Positions 7,093-16,130 of a stretch of DNA of 64,000 bases are shown piece after piece. Each line of letters begins with the position of its first letter. Within the stretch, counting starts at the first letter, position 1. The DNA lies in the NCBI RefSeq assembly GCF_000217915.1, contig NZ_AFOZ01000046.1, positions 186,001 through 250,000 on the forward strand, given 5' to 3'. The notes beneath the pieces are model-generated. The model ran no database searches. It saw nothing but the letters and a program-made list of their open reading frames with translations, and was not told where the DNA came from. Source of the DNA: Shewanella sp. HN-41 (lineage in GTDB: Bacteria; Pseudomonadota; Gammaproteobacteria; Enterobacterales; Shewanellaceae). Position numbers and translations under genes: made by a program.

Positions 7093-9660
7093 TTATCGGC
7101 GCTGGCAGCGCCACGCAAGACCACCGAGCAGCATAAGGCTCAGCCAGCTTAGACTGCCACCACCGCCACTTGAGGTTTCACTAGGTGTCGTTGGCTCAGA
7201 CACGGTAACGCTTGAACTGCTGTTGGCAGTGGCATTTTGTGCATCAGTCACTGTGAGTGTGACAGTGTAAGTGCCAGCCTTGGCATAGGTGTGTGATGTC
7301 GCAGCTGCGGTACTTGTCGTGCCATCACCAAAGTTCCAAGCGTAACTGTAAGCCCCTTCGCCTCCTTCAGTGATAGCCCTCACAACCACAGTTTGCCCAG
7401 TTTGCGTCAGGCTAATCGTGGCAGTTAACGGGGTTAACGCAGGAGCAGCATTGGCATTTGCTAAACGGATCACCGCCGTGCTGTTGTTACTCACTTGGGA
7501 TAACACTTCCATAGTCACCCCAAGCTTTTGTAACACCATCCCCGACTGAGGTTGTAGCGGTGCACTGTAATCTAAGCTGTCATCGAATAAGGTGACCGCA
7601 GTCAGGTGATTATCCTCAGCATAGGCGGTTTGCCTTACCGTGCTAAAGGCGGCGTCACGGATCTGCTCATCGGTTGAGCGAGTGCCTATCATATTTTGGT
7701 CGGCATCAATCAGCCCAATCAAGCTATGGCCGGCATGGCCCGACACATTATTATCGCTATAACTGAAATCCTCTAACCACAGGAGCACCCCAGGGTCAAA
7801 ACCTTCGTACTTTAAGCCTGCGTCTACGCCATTGTGGCTGCGCAGCTGGATAAGGTAACGGGATGCGGCACCAGGACGAGTATTGGTGATACGGCTATAA
7901 CCCGCTAGCGTGGCTTTGTTAGCGACCTCAGCATTATCAGCATAAAGCTCACTCGAACCTTGTTTAATGCTGATATTATCTATGGTGATCCCCGACTCAA
8001 TTGCCGCCTCATCGGTCACATAAGTGATCTCTATAGTGACAGCCTTACCAGCATAACTCGATAAGTCATATTCCAAATTCACCCAAGCATCGCTGCCCAC
8101 CGCTGTCGAAATAGTCGATGATTTATCGGTAATAATATGCTGGGCGCTGTTTATCAGGTTAGTCGCCTTAGTGTAGTTACCTGCAATCGCTACACCATTC
8201 ACTTTTACCTGCATATAGTCGTAGTCGGTTTCAATTTCCCAACTCGCCTGCATGGAGAGCGTGAGTTTATCCGTTGTGGTCGGCAAATTAGTCGTAAAGC
8301 TCATGCTGTTATTCAGCATATTCCCTTGACCAGAATAGTACTGGTAGCTGCCCTGATAGGGAGCCTTAAAGGGAATGGGTGCGGCAGGTAATGGAATCGC
8401 GATCTGGTTAACAACCTCTTGATTAACCGCTTCATTTAGGGTGATTTCCATCCCAGCCTTAGGAATGCTTTCTAGGGCGATTTCACGCTCATTGAGCCAT
8501 TTGCCTTTGTATCTTGTCTGTAGATAAGAACGAGCATAGGGACTAAATCCACTGGGTTGTGCACCGGGTATAGTCCCAGCCCAACTGCCACCGGACATTA
8601 ATGACCAGAGACCCACTGGCGAGCCATCTTTATCTTCAGCATCAGAAGTATCGTACTCATCGGGTAGGCCTAGATCGTGGCCAAATTCATGGGTACAAAC
8701 CCCCGTTGCCGCATCAATAGGTTGAATGGTGTAACCAAAGACTTTTTTGGCTGAACCCGGAATACTGTAACCCTGAGTGCTCTGGTCAACGTAATAACGA
8801 TGCGACCAGATGGCGTTATCCCCTAATTTTCCGCCCCCGGCCTCTTCACCTATGCTGGAGTGGAAGATCATCACATGGTCGATAATGCCATCGGGTTCGC
8901 TGTAATTACCGTTACCGTTTAAATCATACGGATCTTCAACATCATAGCTTGCTAGCTCGACCGTTGACATATTAGCGGCGGCTTGGGATACCGCCTCTTT
9001 TACGAGTTCAGTCACTTGAGTGTCACTGCCAGTGTCAGGATCATTGGCACCATAGTATGCTGCATTTTGACTGGCGCTATACCAGCCCTTTACATCCCCA
9101 GTGAAGAAGAAACTCTTACCCGAAACCGCTTGATAATACTGATATCCAGACGTCAGTGTCTGTCCCTGTGGGCCTTCAAATCCCGTCGTTGAAAAGAGCA
9201 AACCTTTATAGTGTGCCGCGGGGTAACTGGAGTAATACATGGCGGTATCACTGGCAGTTAAGCCGTTGTTATTAAATTTTAAGTCTGGAAAATCAATCAA
9301 CACAGTTAAAACTTTAACGGTTTTGGTCACATCGGCATCGGCCAACACACTTTGTGCAGGGGAACGCAGCATCTGGGATGATTGGGCTTTTTGCTGACGG
9401 GCACGTTCGGCTTCAACCTCGATTCGAGGTAACTTGGGTTGTGCAACCATGGCCCGCTGAATATAAGCCTGAACTGCGGCCTGCTTGGTGCTCTCACTCG
9501 CATCGGCAGACACTTCGCCCCGCTTAATCAGCCAATATAAAATACGATCTTTATTGATAACACCTGCATCCGCGGGTGTTTGCAGGGGTGCAGCCATACT
9601 GGCACCGCTGATCAATGCCAGCATTAATCCAAATGCCGTCATGGCCTTTGTTGTTTGCAT
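7093..9660 (-). CDS. Secreted M6-family metalloprotease with PKD domain and GlyGly-CTERM tail
   Basis: Large zinc protease of the immune-inhibitor-A (M6) family, 855 residues. Order: signal peptide (1-24), propeptide to about 100, catalytic domain with HEFGHDLGLPDEYD at about 324-337, a jelly-roll-like region near 410-580, a PKD domain near 740-825 (YAWNFGDGTTS), then a Gly-rich spacer, a hydrophobic helix and a basic end of the GlyGly-CTERM type. Such tails are known to be processed by rhombosortase after type II secretion, so surface or extracellular location is likely. A start at 9678 is possible, but AAGGA lies 9 bp before ATG 9660, so the latter is chosen. Monocistronic. Confidence 0.9.
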   Translation of the reverse strand: MQTTKAMTAFGLMLALISGASMAAPLQTPADAGVINKDRILYWLIKRGEVSADASESTKQAAVQAYIQRAMVAQPKLPRIEVEAERARQQKAQSSQMLRSPAQSVLADADVTKTVKVLTVLIDFPDLKFNNNGLTASDTAMYYSSYPAAHYKGLLFSTTGFEGPQGQTLTSGYQYYQAVSGKSFFFTGDVKGWYSASQNAAYYGANDPDTGSDTQVTELVKEAVSQAAANMSTVELASYDVEDPYDLNGNGNYSEPDGIIDHVMIFHSSIGEEAGGGKLGDNAIWSHRYYVDQSTQGYSIPGSAKKVFGYTIQPIDAATGVCTHEFGHDLGLPDEYDTSDAEDKDGSPVGLWSLMSGGSWAGTIPGAQPSGFSPYARSYLQTRYKGKWLNEREIALESIPKAGMEITLNEAVNQEVVNQIAIPLPAAPIPFKAPYQGSYQYYSGQGNMLNNSMSFTTNLPTTTDKLTLSMQASWEIETDYDYMQVKVNGVAIAGNYTKATNLINSAQHIITDKSSTISTAVGSDAWVNLEYDLSSYAGKAVTIEITYVTDEAAIESGITIDNISIKQGSSELYADNAEVANKATLAGYSRITNTRPGAASRYLIQLRSHNGVDAGLKYEGFDPGVLLWLEDFSYSDNNVSGHAGHSLIGLIDADQNMIGTRSTDEQIRDAAFSTVRQTAYAEDNHLTAVTLFDDSLDYSAPLQPQSGMVLQKLGVTMEVLSQVSNNSTAVIRLANANAAPALTPLTATISLTQTGQTVVVRAITEGGEGAYSYAWNFGDGTTSTAAATSHTYAKAGTYTVTLTVTDAQNATANSSSSVTVSEPTTPSETSSGGGGSLSWLSLMLLGGLAWRCQRR

Positions 9661-9925
9661 CTTCAGTTTTCCTTCCATAACGACTTTTGCGCCTCACGCC
9701 AAACTACTTTAAGGCTAGTGCCCGTTGCTAATAAGACAAGTGCGCCTTTATATACGGCAAGATTGAGTTAATTCTTCCAGCCTAGACAGGAAGAGAAGCG
9801 TCAACATTATCAGCACCACATCTGAGTAACAACTTGATATATTATTTTACAGAGTTGATGTTATATTTTGTCAGCATCCATTCAGCTAACCGCCAATGGG
9901 CCACAGATTTTAGTTCTTCGGCCAT

Positions 9926-9964
9926 AAAAAAACCGTATCAACGCTAAGTTAATACGGTTTTTTT
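9926..9964. terminator. Bidirectional terminator-like hairpin
   Basis: AACCGTAT/ATACGGTT stem with seven A before it and seven T after it. On the minus strand it could end the yhgN transcript; on the plus strand no annotated gene reads into it. Confidence 0.7.
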
Positions 9965-9984
9965 AACTAAATAACTGATCCTAA

Positions 9985-10092
9985 TTATGCTACATCGTAG
10001 GGTAACGCAGGCATGCCATTAACGCTTCTCTGGGGGCTTCTCTGGGGGCTTCTCTGGGGGCTTCTCTGGGGGCTTCTCCGCGCCAAGTGCAT
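9985..10092 (-). CDS. Tiny repeat ORF (35 codons) with four SPQR repeats
   Basis: Minus-strand ATG 10092 to TAA 9985. The product would be MHLARR, four exact SPQR units, then a 13-residue tail ending PALPYDVA. The repeats come from a 12-bp DNA tandem array, so the reading frame may be accidental. No clear ribosome binding site is seen. It lies in the presumed 3' untranslated region of yhgN. More probably a dispersed intergenic repeat than a real gene. Confidence 0.2.
   Translation of the reverse strand: MHLARRSPQRSPQRSPQRSPQRSVNGMPALPYDVA
10025..10072. repeat. 12-bp tandem repeat, four exact copies
   Basis: The unit CTTCTCTGGGGG occurs four times head to tail with no mismatch, followed by a degenerate half unit. 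Perfect identity suggests recent slippage expansion, so copy number may vary between strains. Confidence 0.95.
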
Positions 10093-10200
10093 CCCTACAC
10101 AAAAGCCAGTTCGCTCCATGGCTCACGTTCGCAGCGTATCACTGTGCGATGCTCACCATATAAAGTGATCTACCGTTCGAAACGGCTATTTAGGGGCATT

Positions 10201-10794
10201 TTAACCCGCGGTTTTCATGTAATTTGAAACGCCATCGAGGAACATTTGTACCGATATCATCACCAGTACCATACCCATTAGGCGTTCAACGGCGGTTAAT
10301 CCCTTTTCACCCAACATGCGGGTAAAGAGCTTATAGAACATTAAGATAATCGCACTCGCTCCCCAGGCTGAGACTAAGGCTATGGTCCAGTCCCCCATAC
10401 GGGAGCTGTCGGTGTGCGCCAGTAAAATCAGCGCCGCAAGAATCGATGGTCCCGCCATTAGCGGGATCGCCATAGGTACGATAAACGGCTCTTCACCTGC
10501 GGCCAAACCCACAACGCCGCCGGGTTGGGGGAAAATCATTCGAATGGCGATCAGAAACAGAATAATGCCGCCCGCAATACTCACGGATTCGGAACGAAGA
10601 TTTAAGAAACTTAGAATAGCTTCACCCGCATAAAGGAAGGCAAGCATGATCACTAATGCAAAGAGTAACTCGCGGATCAGCACCCTACGGCGCTTTTTCG
10701 GATCGATATGCCGAAGAATCGCCGCAAAAATTGGCAAATTCCCGAGGGGATCCATGATCAGAAACAACATTACCGCTGCAGAAAATATATCCAT
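10201..10794 (-). CDS. yhgN: MarC/YhgN-family membrane protein
   Basis: A 197-residue inner-membrane protein with six hydrophobic helices. It has the family hallmark MDPLGNLPIF near residues 14-23 and a second MAIPLMAGPSILAAL segment near 108-122, the two half-repeats of MarC proteins. This subgroup (YhgN) is often labelled an NAAT-type amino-acid transporter on weak evidence; the original antibiotic-resistance link of MarC has been withdrawn. Its start lies 218 bp from the divergent metal transporter, and nothing follows it for more than 500 bp, so it is probably a single-gene unit. Confidence 0.85.
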   Translation of the reverse strand: MDIFSAAVMLFLIMDPLGNLPIFAAILRHIDPKKRRRVLIRELLFALVIMLAFLYAGEAILSFLNLRSESVSIAGGIILFLIAIRMIFPQPGGVVGLAAGEEPFIVPMAIPLMAGPSILAALILLAHTDSSRMGDWTIALVSAWGASAIILMFYKLFTRMLGEKGLTAVERLMGMVLVMISVQMFLDGVSNYMKTAG

Positions 10795-11012
10795 TTAACT
10801 TTATCAACGCCTAAGCCAACATAAGCCCATATTGTATAACCTTTTCTCGCCGTAGATCTGAAAATTTATCCGCTAAATGACGAAAGTAAATAAAATGTCC
10901 CCTTCCAATTCGACATAAAAATGTCAGTTTGGTAAATTGCCGCCAAGTCGCTGCTCATTTGTGTTACAACTGGTATACTATGGCGTTTTTTCAGTAAATT
11001 TCCGTGGAATTC

Positions 11013-12614
11013 ATGCTCTATCTTCTTGCTAGTTGTATTGCACTCTTAATCGGTCCATTGTTTTACCGCTACTTTTCATCGGGCAGCGGGCTACAGAAGG
11101 GGCTTGATGGCTTTATATTCGTCTCCTTAGGCGGATTAGTGCTGATCCATATTTTGCCGGAACTACTGGAACATGGCGGCCTGCTGGCGATCGTCTTTGT
11201 GGTACTGGGTTTATGGGGGCCGACGGCCAGCGAACGCTTATTCCATCGCTATTCTGAAATCACCCATAATCTCACGCTATCACTTGGGATTGGTGGACTA
11301 TTACTGCATACCATCACCGATGGTGGAGCTATGGTGTTAGCGCAACAGGAGGGTAACTCTAGCCTACTCGCCCTTGGAGTGATTTTGCATCGTCTTCCCG
11401 TTGGTCTAGCCATTTGGTGGCTACTCAAACCCCAGGTCGGTACCCGTTGGGCAAGTTTAGTGCTCAGTGCCATGATGCTACTCACCAGCGTAGGTTACTT
11501 TGCGGGCGAACAACTATTATCGCAACTCAGCCTAGATAACACCGTCTATTTACAGGCCTTTGTCACTGGCTCGATTCTGCATGTAGTACTGCATCAACCC
11601 CACGGCCAACACGATACCGATAAGCAGGGTCAGTACGAATATCAGGCTGGCATTGGCAGCTTATTGGGAATTGGACTATTAATGGCACTGCTGTTGATGG
11701 ATTCAGGTGGCCACGAGCATGCCCACCACGACCATAGCACAGAGCAGTTGATGACTTGGCTAATGACTATCGCCCCCGTACTCCTGCTCAGTTATGCCGT
11801 CGCCACGCTGCGTTTTAAATGGGGGTTAACGCCACAGGACAGCAGCCTGTTCCGTCGTTGGTTCCAACGCTTAGCAGGCCCAGAGGCGCTGGTTATCACC
11901 GGACTATTGCTCGGCCCTTGGCTGGCACTATTCCAGCTGCTGGTGATTTTTATCCTGAGTGCTTATTTGAGCCACACTCAGGTTGAAATCACAGATCCCC
12001 ACACTAAATTACCAAGCCAAGCCCTGCGTTTTGGTTTTGCCCATTTAGTTGACCGCAGTGCGCCTTGGATTTTACTCAGCCTAGTGCTGGTCAATCTAAT
12101 CGGCCATCCATCTGTCCCCTTAAGTAATCCAATGCTACAGGTCGTAGTGTTATTGTTAGTCTTTTTACCTATGCGTTTCTGTAACTTAGGTGCAGCAGTG
12201 CTCGCGCTAGCCCTCGCTTACAGCGGTTGGAGCCCACTGGCGATCATGCTGCCTTTGATAGCCGCACCGGTACTCAATATTGCCCAGCTAAAATTGATGA
12301 CATGGGCACAGAGAGGCATTTTGCTGGCGATAATTGCTGTAGCTTTAATCGCTGCATTGCGTTTGCCTATGTGGTTCTCATTGATAACATTGCCGGAAAC
12401 CATCAATCTAGTCGCATTACTCATGCTATCTGGACTCTTTGCCGCGAGTTTATTGCGCTTAGGCCCTCGGAAATTTTTACGCCGCCTGATGTTGGTAAAA
12501 CCAGTCCCCCACCGCCATGAGCATTCCCATGGACATTCCCACGGCCATGAACACGCACACCCGTCATCGGCACAGGAACAGCAGGCTCACGCCGATAAAC
12601 ACAGCCACCACTAA
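11013..12614 (+). CDS. ZIP-like metal transporter fused to a second permease region, His-rich tail
   Basis: Membrane protein of 533 residues with about 14 hydrophobic segments. The first 200 residues show the ZIP pattern: HILPELLEHG near 46, HTITDGG near 99 and HRLPVGLA near 126, the last two resembling the metal-binding helices 4 and 5 of ZIP carriers. A His-rich loop (HEHAHHDH, about 231-240) separates this from a second hydrophobic half with an LAGPEAL...LLGPW segment reminiscent of ArsP/DUF318 permeases. The chain ends in a His-rich tail (about 500-533) able to bind Zn, Ni or Co. ATG 11013 has GGAA about 6 bp upstream; a GTG at 11004 is the alternative. The metal and direction of transport are not known. 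Confidence 0.65.
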   Translation: MLYLLASCIALLIGPLFYRYFSSGSGLQKGLDGFIFVSLGGLVLIHILPELLEHGGLLAIVFVVLGLWGPTASERLFHRYSEITHNLTLSLGIGGLLLHTITDGGAMVLAQQEGNSSLLALGVILHRLPVGLAIWWLLKPQVGTRWASLVLSAMMLLTSVGYFAGEQLLSQLSLDNTVYLQAFVTGSILHVVLHQPHGQHDTDKQGQYEYQAGIGSLLGIGLLMALLLMDSGGHEHAHHDHSTEQLMTWLMTIAPVLLLSYAVATLRFKWGLTPQDSSLFRRWFQRLAGPEALVITGLLLGPWLALFQLLVIFILSAYLSHTQVEITDPHTKLPSQALRFGFAHLVDRSAPWILLSLVLVNLIGHPSVPLSNPMLQVVVLLLVFLPMRFCNLGAAVLALALAYSGWSPLAIMLPLIAAPVLNIAQLKLMTWAQRGILLAIIAVALIAALRLPMWFSLITLPETINLVALLMLSGLFAASLLRLGPRKFLRRLMLVKPVPHRHEHSHGHSHGHEHAHPSSAQEQQAHADKHSHH

Positions 12615-12636
12615 TGCTGTTCATTTGTGGGTAGAC

Positions 12637-12673
12637 AGGCTAAGTTAATCCTATCGTTGGATTAATTTAGCCT
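12637..12673 (+). other. 15-bp hairpin directly before the NRDE start codon
   Basis: Arms AGGCTAAGTTAATCC (12637-12651) and GGATTAATTTAGCCT (12659-12673) pair over 15 positions with one G-U, around a seven-base loop. The next gene's ATG is at 12677, and no Shine-Dalgarno sequence is present between. It could be a terminator without a T tract for the upstream gene, or a translation-control element. Confidence 0.6.
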
Positions 12674-12676
12674 ATC

Positions 12677-13471
12677 ATGTGCATACTCTTCGTCGCCCTT
12701 AATGCTCATCCTAAGTATCCCCTGATCATCTGCGCTAATCGCGATGAATTCCACCACAGGCCAACGGCGCCGGCGCATATTTGGCCGCCGGAGCAAAATA
12801 TACTCGCGGGTAAGGATTTACAGGCGGGTGGCACTTGGTTCGGTGTGAATAAGCAAGGTCAAGTTGCGGGCGTAACCAACTTACGCATGCCACAGAAGCA
12901 CCAAGAAGCCATACGCAGCCGCGGCGAACTTATCACTAAAGCATTGAGTTCAGGCTCGCTGATTTGCCCTAACTGGCTCGCCGAACATTGCGATGATTAT
13001 CAACCCTTTAATATGGTTTTTGGCCAAGGCACCGATCTGTATTGTTTTAACAGCGTTAAGCGGGAGACAGGAAAATTAACCGATGGTTTCCATGCGATTA
13101 GCAATGGTGCCCTCGATGATATTTGGCCTAAAATGGCCAAGGGACAGCAGGCATTAGAAACCCTGATCAGACAGGCGAGCCACTTAGACGTGCAGGCACT
13201 TATTCAACTGATGCAGGACGACTCCCAGCCCCAAGATAGTGAGCTACCCAACACAGGTGTCGGGCTCGAATGGGAGCGGCGTTTAGCAGCAATTTATATT
13301 CGTCACCCCGACTACGGCACCCGCTCCACCAGTATTTTGCTCGAAGATGTATTGGGTACGATCCACTTTACCGAGGTAAGATACGATGGCAAAGGCAGAC
13401 GGCTCGGGCAGCAGGATTTTCACTTTACCCTGCCAACAGCACGCGTTGAACCTAAGTGTTCGCAGCGCTGA
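12677..13471 (+). CDS. NRDE/TANGO2-family protein
   Basis: A 264-residue cytoplasmic protein with the family start MCILF and the eponymous NRDE motif at residues 22-25, followed by AGKDLQAGGTWFGVN near 44-58. The N-terminal Cys2 and the fold place the family near Ntn hydrolases. Human TANGO2 is linked to haem and coenzyme A metabolism, but no bacterial activity is established. The start codon is fixed by the conserved N-terminus although no ribosome binding site precedes it; a strong hairpin ends 3 bp before the ATG. Convergent with the next gene. Confidence 0.85.
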   Translation: MCILFVALNAHPKYPLIICANRDEFHHRPTAPAHIWPPEQNILAGKDLQAGGTWFGVNKQGQVAGVTNLRMPQKHQEAIRSRGELITKALSSGSLICPNWLAEHCDDYQPFNMVFGQGTDLYCFNSVKRETGKLTDGFHAISNGALDDIWPKMAKGQQALETLIRQASHLDVQALIQLMQDDSQPQDSELPNTGVGLEWERRLAAIYIRHPDYGTRSTSILLEDVLGTIHFTEVRYDGKGRRLGQQDFHFTLPTARVEPKCSQR

Positions 13472-13481
13472 TCTGAGCCCA

Positions 13482-13931
13482 TTAATCTGAGCTGTGATCC
13501 ATAGTGATCACCCAGCGGTCATCAATCTTTTCCACCAAGAGGGTAAACACCCCCGTTGGTGCATCCTTTTGACGGTGTAAATCCCAACGCCCCACCACCA
13601 TAGCCGCATAATTACTAAGCATCTTGATTTCCGCAATAGTGAACTTAAGTTCCCCTAAGGCAGCCTTGTTCGGGTAGTTTTTCTTATAGGCGGCAAGGGT
13701 TTCATCCCAGCCGTAACGAAATTTACCATTAGAAACAAATCGCAATTGGCCACTCTTCCAGTAACCTTGCATATAAGCGTCGAGATCACCGCGGTTCCAC
13801 GCATCTTCCTGTCCCTTCAGCATCTGGGCGATCTCATCCGAGGGTACCGCACTGGCATAACAGCTCAGTAGCAGTAACAACAGAGTGGACCCCTGCAAAA
13901 TGTATTTTTTTATCCATCCTTTCATCAGCAT
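13482..13931 (-). CDS. Exported SnoaL/DUF4440-like protein
   Basis: A 149-residue protein with a signal peptide (basic KGWIKK then a hydrophobic core ending CYASA) and an NTF2-like domain: an N-terminal helix with QEDAWNRGDLDAYMQGYW, a central strand with WDETLAAYKKNYP, and a closing GVFTLLVEKIDDRWVITMDHSS. These are marks of DUF4440/SnoaL-like proteins, whose cone-shaped pocket binds diverse small ligands. The terminal His and Ser are conserved in the family. GGGAG lies 8 bp before ATG 13931. Function unknown; convergent with the NRDE gene. Confidence 0.75.
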   Translation of the reverse strand: MLMKGWIKKYILQGSTLLLLLLSCYASAVPSDEIAQMLKGQEDAWNRGDLDAYMQGYWKSGQLRFVSNGKFRYGWDETLAAYKKNYPNKAALGELKFTIAEIKMLSNYAAMVVGRWDLHRQKDAPTGVFTLLVEKIDDRWVITMDHSSD

Positions 13932-14060
13932 AGTATCGCTCCCTAAGAATCAGGTTAGACTGTACTATAGCTAATTCGGTACAGACTATCTTGTCTAAGC
14001 CGATTTATAATTCAAAAAAGCTAATGATATTATTAATTTTTCGACTCTGAGCACTGAACT

Positions 14061-14624
14061 ATGTTTACAAGATTATGCTGCTGGCTACTGAAGATTTTCG
14101 GGTGGCAGATTGAGGGGGAGCTACCCATACTGAAGCAATACATTGTGATAGTGGCGCCCCATACCAGTAACTGGGATTTTATTATTGGCGTCCTCGCCCG
14201 TGGTGCTTTAAATACTCGAATTCACTTTCTCGGTAAGCACCAGTTATTTATCCCACCTTGGGGTTGGTTCTTTCGCGCCATAGGCGGAAGCCCGGTAGAT
14301 AGAAGAAAAAACAATAATTTAGTCGATTCTGCCGTACAACTTTTTGAGTCTAAACCCGACTACAAGCTGGCGTTAGCCCCGGAGGGAACCCGCAGCCCCG
14401 TTAAACGCTGGAAATGCGGTTTCTACCATATTGCCAGCAAGGCGGGAGTACCCATAGTTCCCGTAGGTTTAGACTTTAGCCGCCGCACTGTGGTGATCCA
14501 TACCCCACTGCAACCCAGTGGGGACATTGTCCAAGATATGGGTGTGATTTTAAATTTTTACCGTCACATTAAGGGCCGTCATCCGAAAGTTATCCCCGAT
14601 TATGCCCCAGATGCAAAACACTAG
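14061..14624 (+). CDS. PlsC-like 1-acylglycerol-3-phosphate acyltransferase-family protein
   Basis: A 187-residue acyltransferase of the glycerophosphate acyltransferase family. The catalytic HX4D block is HTSNWD near residues 34-39, the second block includes FRAIGGSPVDR near 74-84, the third is EGTRS near 113-117, and a VPIVPVGLDF block follows near 134-143. It is shorter than PlsC of E. coli (245) and lacks a clear N-terminal anchor helix beyond a short hydrophobic patch. It resembles the stand-alone lipid acyltransferases found in many marine gammaproteobacteria. The acceptor is unknown. Convergent with the MscS-family gene. Confidence 0.82.
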   Translation: MFTRLCCWLLKIFGWQIEGELPILKQYIVIVAPHTSNWDFIIGVLARGALNTRIHFLGKHQLFIPPWGWFFRAIGGSPVDRRKNNNLVDSAVQLFESKPDYKLALAPEGTRSPVKRWKCGFYHIASKAGVPIVPVGLDFSRRTVVIHTPLQPSGDIVQDMGVILNFYRHIKGRHPKVIPDYAPDAKH

Positions 14625-14655
14625 CGGTCCAGTATTCTGTGCCGCTATCACAGTA

Positions 14656-15921
14656 TTAATCGACCTTAACGGCTTTTAAACTGCGAATATCGTTACCCGT
14701 TGGCGCTTGGAAGGCCTGTAGACCAAACTCCGGCAGGACCGCAAAGATATGGTCGAAGATATCGGCTTGAATCGCCTCATAAAATGCCCAGCGGGTATCG
14801 TTAGTGAAGATATAAATCTCGATCGGCAACCCCTCGGTCGTTGGTGCGAGCTGGCGCACCATTAAGGTCATGTCCTTGTGCACCTTATCGTGACGCTGCA
14901 GATATTCTTGCAGATAAGCGCGAAAAGTCCCCACGTTAGTCAGATGGCGACCGTTGACTATCATATCGAGATCGGAAACCTTAGCATTAGACTCACGGAT
15001 CTCATTGATTTTTGCGGGAAAATACTCTTTTAAACAATTGATTTTACTGAGACGATTCCGCTCTTCCTCGGTCAAAAACTTAATGCTGTTGATATCAATA
15101 TTCACCGCACGTTTAATCCTACGGCCACCCGACTCCGACATACCCCGCCAGTTACGGAACGCATCCGACACTAAGGCATAGGCGGGGATCATAGTGATGG
15201 TTTTATCCCAGTTACGCACTTTGACCGTGGTTAATGACACTTCCTCCACGGCCCCATCGGCGCCGTATTTGTCCATCTGGATCCAATCGCCCTTGCTCAC
15301 CATACGGTTTGCCGCTAACTGAATACCCGCCACAAAGCCTAAAATAGTGTCGCGAAACACCAACATCACAAAACCCGTCGCTACCCCTAAACCACTGAGG
15401 AAATACACGGGAGATTGATCGGCCAGCACTGAAATCGAAACTATAAGCCCCACGAAGAACAGGAATAACTTAGTGAGCTGCACAAAGCTCTTCACCGGTA
15501 AACGTCGACTGACTAAATTTATATCTGAGATTTCATTTACCGCATCTAGGCCGGCGTAAATGGCGCGGATCATCAGCACCACCAGCCAAATGCTCAGTAG
15601 GCGATCGACGAGACTACTCAATACAGGGTGCTCAGTTAATGCGATAGGTACCAATAAATTCAGTACTATCGCTGGCACTAGCATGGCGAGCTTTTCGAGC
15701 ACTTTATAGCGCATAAACACATCGTCCCAAGTCACCTTAGAACGCTGGATCACCATATTCACCGCGCGAATGACCCCGCGACGCATAATAAAATAAGCGA
15801 TTGCCGCTAACAGCACACATGCCAGCAGCATCACACTGGTCGATATGCCATCCGACGGCTGGCTGTCTATTCCTAGACTCGCAAACCATCTCGATATTTC
15901 GAGGCGCATTTCCTGATCCAC
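14656..15921 (-). CDS. ybdG: YbdG-type small-family mechanosensitive channel (MscS superfamily)
   Basis: Inner-membrane channel of 421 residues, closely resembling E. coli YbdG (MscM; about 415 residues). Five hydrophobic helices precede the pore-lining segment with LSGLGVATGFVMLVFRDTILGFVAGIQ-like spacing near 175-200. The beta domain contains WIQMDKYGADGAVEEV and TVKVRNWDKTI, and the family-specific insertion SESGGRRIKRAV follows. The C-terminal ADIFDHIFAVLPEFGL...PTGNDIRSL is near-identical in form to YbdG. The start is a GTG at 15921 with GGAG 8 bp upstream; the in-frame ATG at 15909 has no well-spaced site. Expected to vent solutes on mild hypo-osmotic stress. Confidence 0.92.
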   Translation of the reverse strand: MDQEMRLEISRWFASLGIDSQPSDGISTSVMLLACVLLAAIAYFIMRRGVIRAVNMVIQRSKVTWDDVFMRYKVLEKLAMLVPAIVLNLLVPIALTEHPVLSSLVDRLLSIWLVVLMIRAIYAGLDAVNEISDINLVSRRLPVKSFVQLTKLFLFFVGLIVSISVLADQSPVYFLSGLGVATGFVMLVFRDTILGFVAGIQLAANRMVSKGDWIQMDKYGADGAVEEVSLTTVKVRNWDKTITMIPAYALVSDAFRNWRGMSESGGRRIKRAVNIDINSIKFLTEEERNRLSKINCLKEYFPAKINEIRESNAKVSDLDMIVNGRHLTNVGTFRAYLQEYLQRHDKVHKDMTLMVRQLAPTTEGLPIEIYIFTNDTRWAFYEAIQADIFDHIFAVLPEFGLQAFQAPTGNDIRSLKAVKVD

Positions 15922-16130
15922 AATACCACTCCAACTTAGGCGCTAGTGCAACAAACCCATACAAAGGTAATGCTCGAGTTGTTCTCGGTTAAACACCACC
16001 CCATAAACAACACCAATCGAGCCACAAAAAGTTTACAAACACTTATTTTAAAAGAGATTTTATCATTTTGAATTGACCCAACACAAAGGAAAATGAACAA
16101 TCTTCAATCTGGTCCCAAGGAACTCATCCC

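Larger units (their letters stand above)
9661..10200. other. Intergenic region with terminator, tandem repeat and tiny ORF
   Basis: About 540 bp. From left: the protease promoter region, an A/T-flanked hairpin at 9926-9964, a four-copy 12-bp tandem repeat at 10025-10072 inside a 36-codon minus-strand frame (9985-10092), and a CCGTTCGAAACGG near-palindrome at about 10172. No ordinary gene is visible. Confidence 0.6.

Noticed and set aside
10025..10072. CRISPR array
   Set aside because: Unit is 12 bp without spacers, so it is a simple tandem repeat.
14623..14646. AGCGG/CCGCT hairpin between the acyltransferase and channel genes
   Set aside because: Only five paired bases and no T tract; not called a terminator.
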